A stretch of DNA of 64,000 nucleotides, taken from assembly GCA_963682175.1 (NCBI GenBank), contig OY821771.1, positions 38,460,201 through 38,524,200 of the forward strand, in the 5' to 3' direction. Every line of letters begins with the position of its first letter. Position 1 is the first letter of the stretch. A program made the translations under genes and the position numbers. This stretch comes from Triglochin maritima. Lineage: Eukaryota; Streptophyta; Magnoliopsida; Alismatales; Juncaginaceae. This document shows, piece by piece, positions 60,040 to 64,000 of this stretch. Below the pieces are notes generated by a model. The model was given only the letters and a program-made list of their open reading frames with translations, did no database searches and was not told the DNA's origin.

Positions 60040-60114
60040 CCACACAGACCAGTCAGGTAGTCACGAAGCTCGGGTGAGTATCTAAGCAAAAAAGAAATTA
60101 AAATAATAATCATT
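60040..60114. repeat. Duplicated backbone segment, last piece (copy B)
   Basis: Matches 18490-18556 and is cut at 60115 by copia copy 3; the bases TCATT at 60110-60114 are the expected left target duplication. Confidence 0.8.
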
Positions 60115-60344
60115 TGTTGAGAATTCCAAAAGTTTTGTGGATGATCCACCTTCCTTAATGTCTAATAGCTTAAGTAGATTTTACTCTTATTAATATGGTG
60201 TAATTCCATTTATTTTGGTTGTAACCCCTACTACATCCTCACCCTATATATAACAGACTATTGTACATATTTGGTGACAATGAAATGAAATACATATCTC
60301 TCTCATCCCCAATCTTTAATCTTTGGTTTGCTTGTTTTATAACA
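60115..60344 (+). repeat. 5' LTR of copia copy 3
   Basis: Reverse complement of 23787-24017 with scattered differences; CTATATATAA near 60244 may be the TATA box. Confidence 0.9.
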
Positions 60345-60358
60345 CGTTATCAGCACGA
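60345..60358 (+). other. Primer-binding site of the gene-poor copia family
   Basis: CGTTATCAGCACGA is shared with copy 2 and, with two changes, copy 1. It does not match the usual initiator Met tRNA 3' end. Confidence 0.6.
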
Positions 60359-62016
60359 AAGTTCTACTACCGACTAAAACCTTTGGTGTCACTCAAGTCT
60401 CAAGGTAACAAATCCATGTTTTGATTCTCAATGTGACATACATAATTTCTTCCGTTTATCTGTCAAAAATTGTTTGTTTTGATCATAAAAAAGGTTAGAA
60501 ATGTGATTCCATCTTGCATGATTAATAAAGAAATTATTTTCAATCAATTGAGGGTTGTATATGTATACTCTAAACATGAAATAAAAAATATTTTTGGACG
60601 TGTGAATCTCGGACAATGGTATATCTTAGTGCTTTACAACAACAACAAAAATTAGGATTTATAAGATCTTTTGTGACATGATTATATGATTTTTCGGATA
60701 TTTATTTTGTTATTTTGGTCAATATATTAATGTTCTTCTGTTGGAAGGGAACCATTATTTAGTTCTTAATTTAAATCTTGCACAACAAATACATTTTTAA
60801 ACTCGTGATTTTTTTTATTGGTTATTCTGGCATGTGCTATAATACATTGATGCATCAGTCAATAATTGTTGTTTTTACCCAACAAATTATGTTCAAAAGA
60901 CAAAATAAAATAAAATCTAATGTCATGGTTTAGCATTGGTTATTATATTAAAAAATTTGTGAGAAAATGTTTTATATTGGTTAGTATTTTCTTTAGTCCA
61001 ATATATTTCCATACTTGTGATTTTTATTCAGTTACGATGAGATTCTTCTAGATATTAATAATTTACATGCTAATATGTTGATATGCATAATTTCTATCTA
61101 AAAGGCATATATAGATGTTTTACTTACATCTTGAATGTGTATTTGTTCATCATGAGGTAATTAATTTACCCACATGGTGCATAGAATATATCATGATAAT
61201 TTTGTATATATATAAAATAAATGAGACTACATATATACAATCAATATATGTTGGTTTTGGAATTGCTAATATCAACTTTTGTTTATCATATGATTCACGT
61301 ACATTATAATATATTCCGTTTGGAGATGTTTAATTTAGCATGCACCGATAGAAGAAAAAAGGTAATAAGTTGCATGCATGTACCAATTATGCTTTGATGC
61401 TTGTAAGTTATGATTTTAACTCTATACTTGACATCATGGATAAGAATGACATCTTATCATGGATTATGGACGTTGAACCTAACTCATTGCCTTTTAAATA
61501 TCAATGACTAGAGAAAGAAGCATCAAATCAAGATAAAATGGAGGTTGTGATTTTCTTTTGCTATCCTATTTGTTAAAATGATTTTAAAAGTATTATGATT
61601 TAATCTCATGTCTTTTTTTGTGGTTGGACAAAACATCGAGTTATTGATCCAAATTTCATGAATTCTCGATCAAATGAAGCCTGAAAAGAAATAGTTACAT
61701 ATTTAGTAGTGCTTCTAAAATTGAATGATATATATCTCATGCAACTTTGTATTGATTCACTTACTTAGTATAAGTTAAATGAATTCTTAGTATCATGTTG
61801 ATTAAAAGAGTATTTGTAAAGTGGTTCAAGTATGTGATTATTACTTGTTAATTTTGATGCATCACATGATCATTCACAACCAATACGAGCATTCCTCTCG
61901 TGAGCACATAATATTCATCTTGATAGATGTATATATATAGTACAATGTGCTACAATATAGTGGAATTTGAATCACCATGTTACAATGTGATCATTGTTAT
62001 TAAAAATGACATGCAT

Positions 62017-62215
62017 TTGCCCAGAAGGCGAATATCTTCATATTCATAAAATGCTACTATACAAATATTTAGAGATCATTCATTTAAAGAGGGTTATGAA
62101 ATTTTATGATAATCCCTGAAGGATTCATATGGCCATCTAAACGACGTGCAAATAACTAATTGAGTAAAAATGCACGTCGATCTCTAAATCAAACCCTATG
62201 ACCAGAAGTTCATAG
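62017..62215 (+). repeat. Mini-hairpins in copia copy 3 (5' group)
   Basis: TTGCC-CAGAA-GGCGAA (62017-62032), AATCC-CTGAA-GGATT (62111-62125) and CTATGA-CCAGAAGT-TCATAG (62196-62215). Confidence 0.85.
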
Positions 62216-62822
62216 ATATATAAAGATTAGCAGTAAAAGAAAAATAATAATTTATTGATCACTTTACAAACTAATGACCCAATATTCTTTTGGGTTATGC
62301 ATCACCGATTATTGAAGGTCATGAGAGTTGTTGGAAAATCACGATACATTTCTTGTTTATTTTTTTTGGTGTGCGGAAGTACACACTACAAAGTATCGTG
62401 AAAAAAAGCATAAGCAGTTGACTAAATTTTGTGCAAATAAGAAGTATGAAATAAAGATGATATCAAAAAGACGAAACATGCCCAGAAGTGCCTAAATAAA
62501 ATCACCCCTTATATTAATTATGGACGTCATCATGGGTATTGTTTTTGTAAAGCTTTAGATAATTTTGTTGACCTCTATCACGACCAAAATGAGGTCAAAT
62601 TTGTCGACCGATTTGCACAATAAATGAGAGCCCATATGTTTTAAAATATCTCTCAATATTGATCATTATGGGATCTTAAAATTTATACATTATACATTAA
62701 TATGCATATATACCTGCTAATATTATTCATTAATTTTTATAGTTGATATAAATCATGTTATGAATCTTCCCCTACTTTACTTGTACAATAATGAATAAAT
62801 TGTTTCCCTCCTGCGATTTAAT

Positions 62823-62998
62823 GCTCCTGAAGGGCTAAGTTTTATTGTCCAATCCAATAATCATATATATATATAATATACATTTTCTGGCATTAGGGGG
62901 AGAAGATAGAAGCTTAAAGAATGTCAAGAAAATGTACTATATTGAACCTGAAGTTCATAAGAGAATATACGTACAAGTATGATTGAACCTGAAGTTCA
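62823..62998 (+). repeat. Mini-hairpins in copia copy 3 (middle group)
   Basis: GCTC-CTGAA-GGGC (one G-U pair, 62823-62835) and two copies of TGAAC-CTGAA-GTTCA (62943-62957, 62984-62998). Confidence 0.85.
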
Positions 62999-63146
62999 TA
63001 AAATCATTATCTTGCAATATCTAGCAAGTAATTGTCATACATTTGTATTGATCACAAAAGAGTGACTACACCTTATATTACTAGACATAGACCACATAAT
63101 ATAAAGTGAAGATCTCCACATGATAAAATATATTTGAGTTCAACCA

Positions 63147-63245
63147 ACGCCAGAAGCGTGGACCATAACATATATTATTTGTGGAAATAAAATAAAAGTT
63201 AGTCACTCCCATTGCACCTCCTGAAGAGGTTATTCCTGAAGAATA
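63147..63245 (+). repeat. Mini-hairpins in copia copy 3, including an abutting pair
   Basis: ACGC-CAGAA-GCGT (63147-63159), then ACCTC-CTGAA-GAGGT (63216-63230) joined directly to TATTC-CTGAA-GAATA (63231-63245). Confidence 0.9.
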
Positions 63246-63610
63246 TAAACCCGTAAAAATACATGCAGCTACTAAACAAAAGATTAATGAAATTACGGGG
63301 ATACAGAATGGTCAAATCCTAAATTTTTGGGAAACGATGATGATTTGATTATTATTGACGTAAAACTTGCAATCAACTATATATGTTGATACGAGAGATA
63401 TTAAATAATTATTAAAATTATTGTCGACAATTCATTCGCCTTCTTAATAGCATGTTATCTCAAGAAAAGAAAAATGGATCCAAAACCTATGATTTTATAA
63501 GAACGCCAGAAGTATTTGTATTTGATATAAACAAAAGAAGGCGAACAATATATAATAAAGTCGCTGAATAAATATACTATTTGGACCTGTAGTCCTGATT
63601 TCTGAAATTA

Positions 63611-63845
63611 TATCCCTGAAGGATAAAAATAGAAATCAAAAAAACATGTGATATATTATAAAGCGAGGAGTAATATAAGGGTATTCGCAGGACCCAACAC
63701 CCATCGTGATGTTACTCATTCTCTCGTAATATTGATAATAAGTTCTGTTACATGATCAATATGATATGCATATAAGATATGTTGTGACTTTAAAATTTTA
63801 TAAGTCACTTAATATTGGTACTTATATGAGAGTCCCTGAAGGACT
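63611..63845 (+). repeat. Mini-hairpins in copia copy 3 (3' group)
   Basis: TATCC-CTGAA-GGATA (63611-63625) and AGTCC-CTGAA-GGACT (63831-63845), both perfect. Confidence 0.88.
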
Positions 63846-64000
63846 AATATGACAAAATATATTATATGATGACAAGAATCAAAAGATGCACTATACAATT
63901 TTTGAAAAGATCACTATATAAAGAACAAGTAAGAGTGTGCATATAACATCTTCAATCAAAGTCATCATGAAGAATGATGCGAAGTTGATCTTAGCCGTCC

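Larger units (their letters stand above)
60115..64000 (+). mobile_element. Copia LTR retrotransposon, gene-poor, copy 3 (runs off the window)
   Basis: A 230-bp LTR (60115-60344, TGTTGAGAATTCC...TTATAACA) is followed by CGTTATCAGCACGA as primer-binding site. The interior is the reverse complement of copies 1 and 2. Traces of copia pol coding can be read (LALGGEDRS near 62890, IEPEVHK near 62942, PPEEVIPEEY near 63220) but no long frame survives. At least eleven mini-hairpins lie in 62017-63845. Confidence 0.9.

Overview
The window looks like a transposon-rich, AT-rich intergenic stretch of a eudicot nuclear genome. The evidence is plant-type Ty1/copia and Ty3/gypsy LTR retrotransposons, hAT, Harbinger-like, MULE-like and CACTA-like DNA elements, a plant berberine-bridge-enzyme-like gene with a plant intron, and decayed copies of plant PPR, ribose-5-phosphate-isomerase-like and WDR75-like genes. 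I cannot name the species. Only one host gene appears intact: the BBE-like oxidase at 33235-36686 (minus).

Layout. 1-10518: a decayed Ty3/gypsy element on the minus strand. Its 5' LTR is split by a young 5.3-kb copia-like element with only a gag gene (3165-8477, TSD AAGAC). 10519-18556: a backbone segment that recurs at 55845-60114, carrying a hAT element (10706-11358), a complete but gene-poor copia element (11890-17301, TSD TAATT) and a Harbinger-like MITE (17415-18052). 18721-18950: the tail of a BBE-like gene. 20125-23581: a PPR pseudogene broken by a hAT MITE and a 2.2-kb solo LTR. 23787-29499: a second copy of the gene-poor copia family (TSD TATCT). 30146-32705: CACTA-like subterminal arrays and a solo LTR sitting inside a palindrome. 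33235-36760: the BBE-like gene and its promoter, with a MULE-like element in its intron. 38340-43718: a copia-like LTR invaded by a 4.28-kb solo LTR. 43802-45529: a 1.7-kb miniature Ty3 element. 46220-48722: a truncated copia-like end and a tandem repeat. 49124-54339: facing-away fragments of an RPI-like and a WDR75-like gene, the second invaded by a Ty3 LTR and cut by a CACTA end. 55845-60114: the second copy of the backbone segment. 60115-64000: a third member of the gene-poor copia family, plus strand, running off the window.

The most unusual signal is in the three gene-poor copia elements. Each carries many tiny hairpins of a fixed design: a 5-base arm, a 5-base loop (CTGAA or CAGAA, occasionally CCGAA, in the sense strand) and the complementary arm. 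The arms differ from hairpin to hairpin but still pair, and some units lie end to end at exactly 15 bases. A second signal is the palindrome CGGTCGACCG and its half-sites, packed into LTRs of both copia-like and gypsy families.
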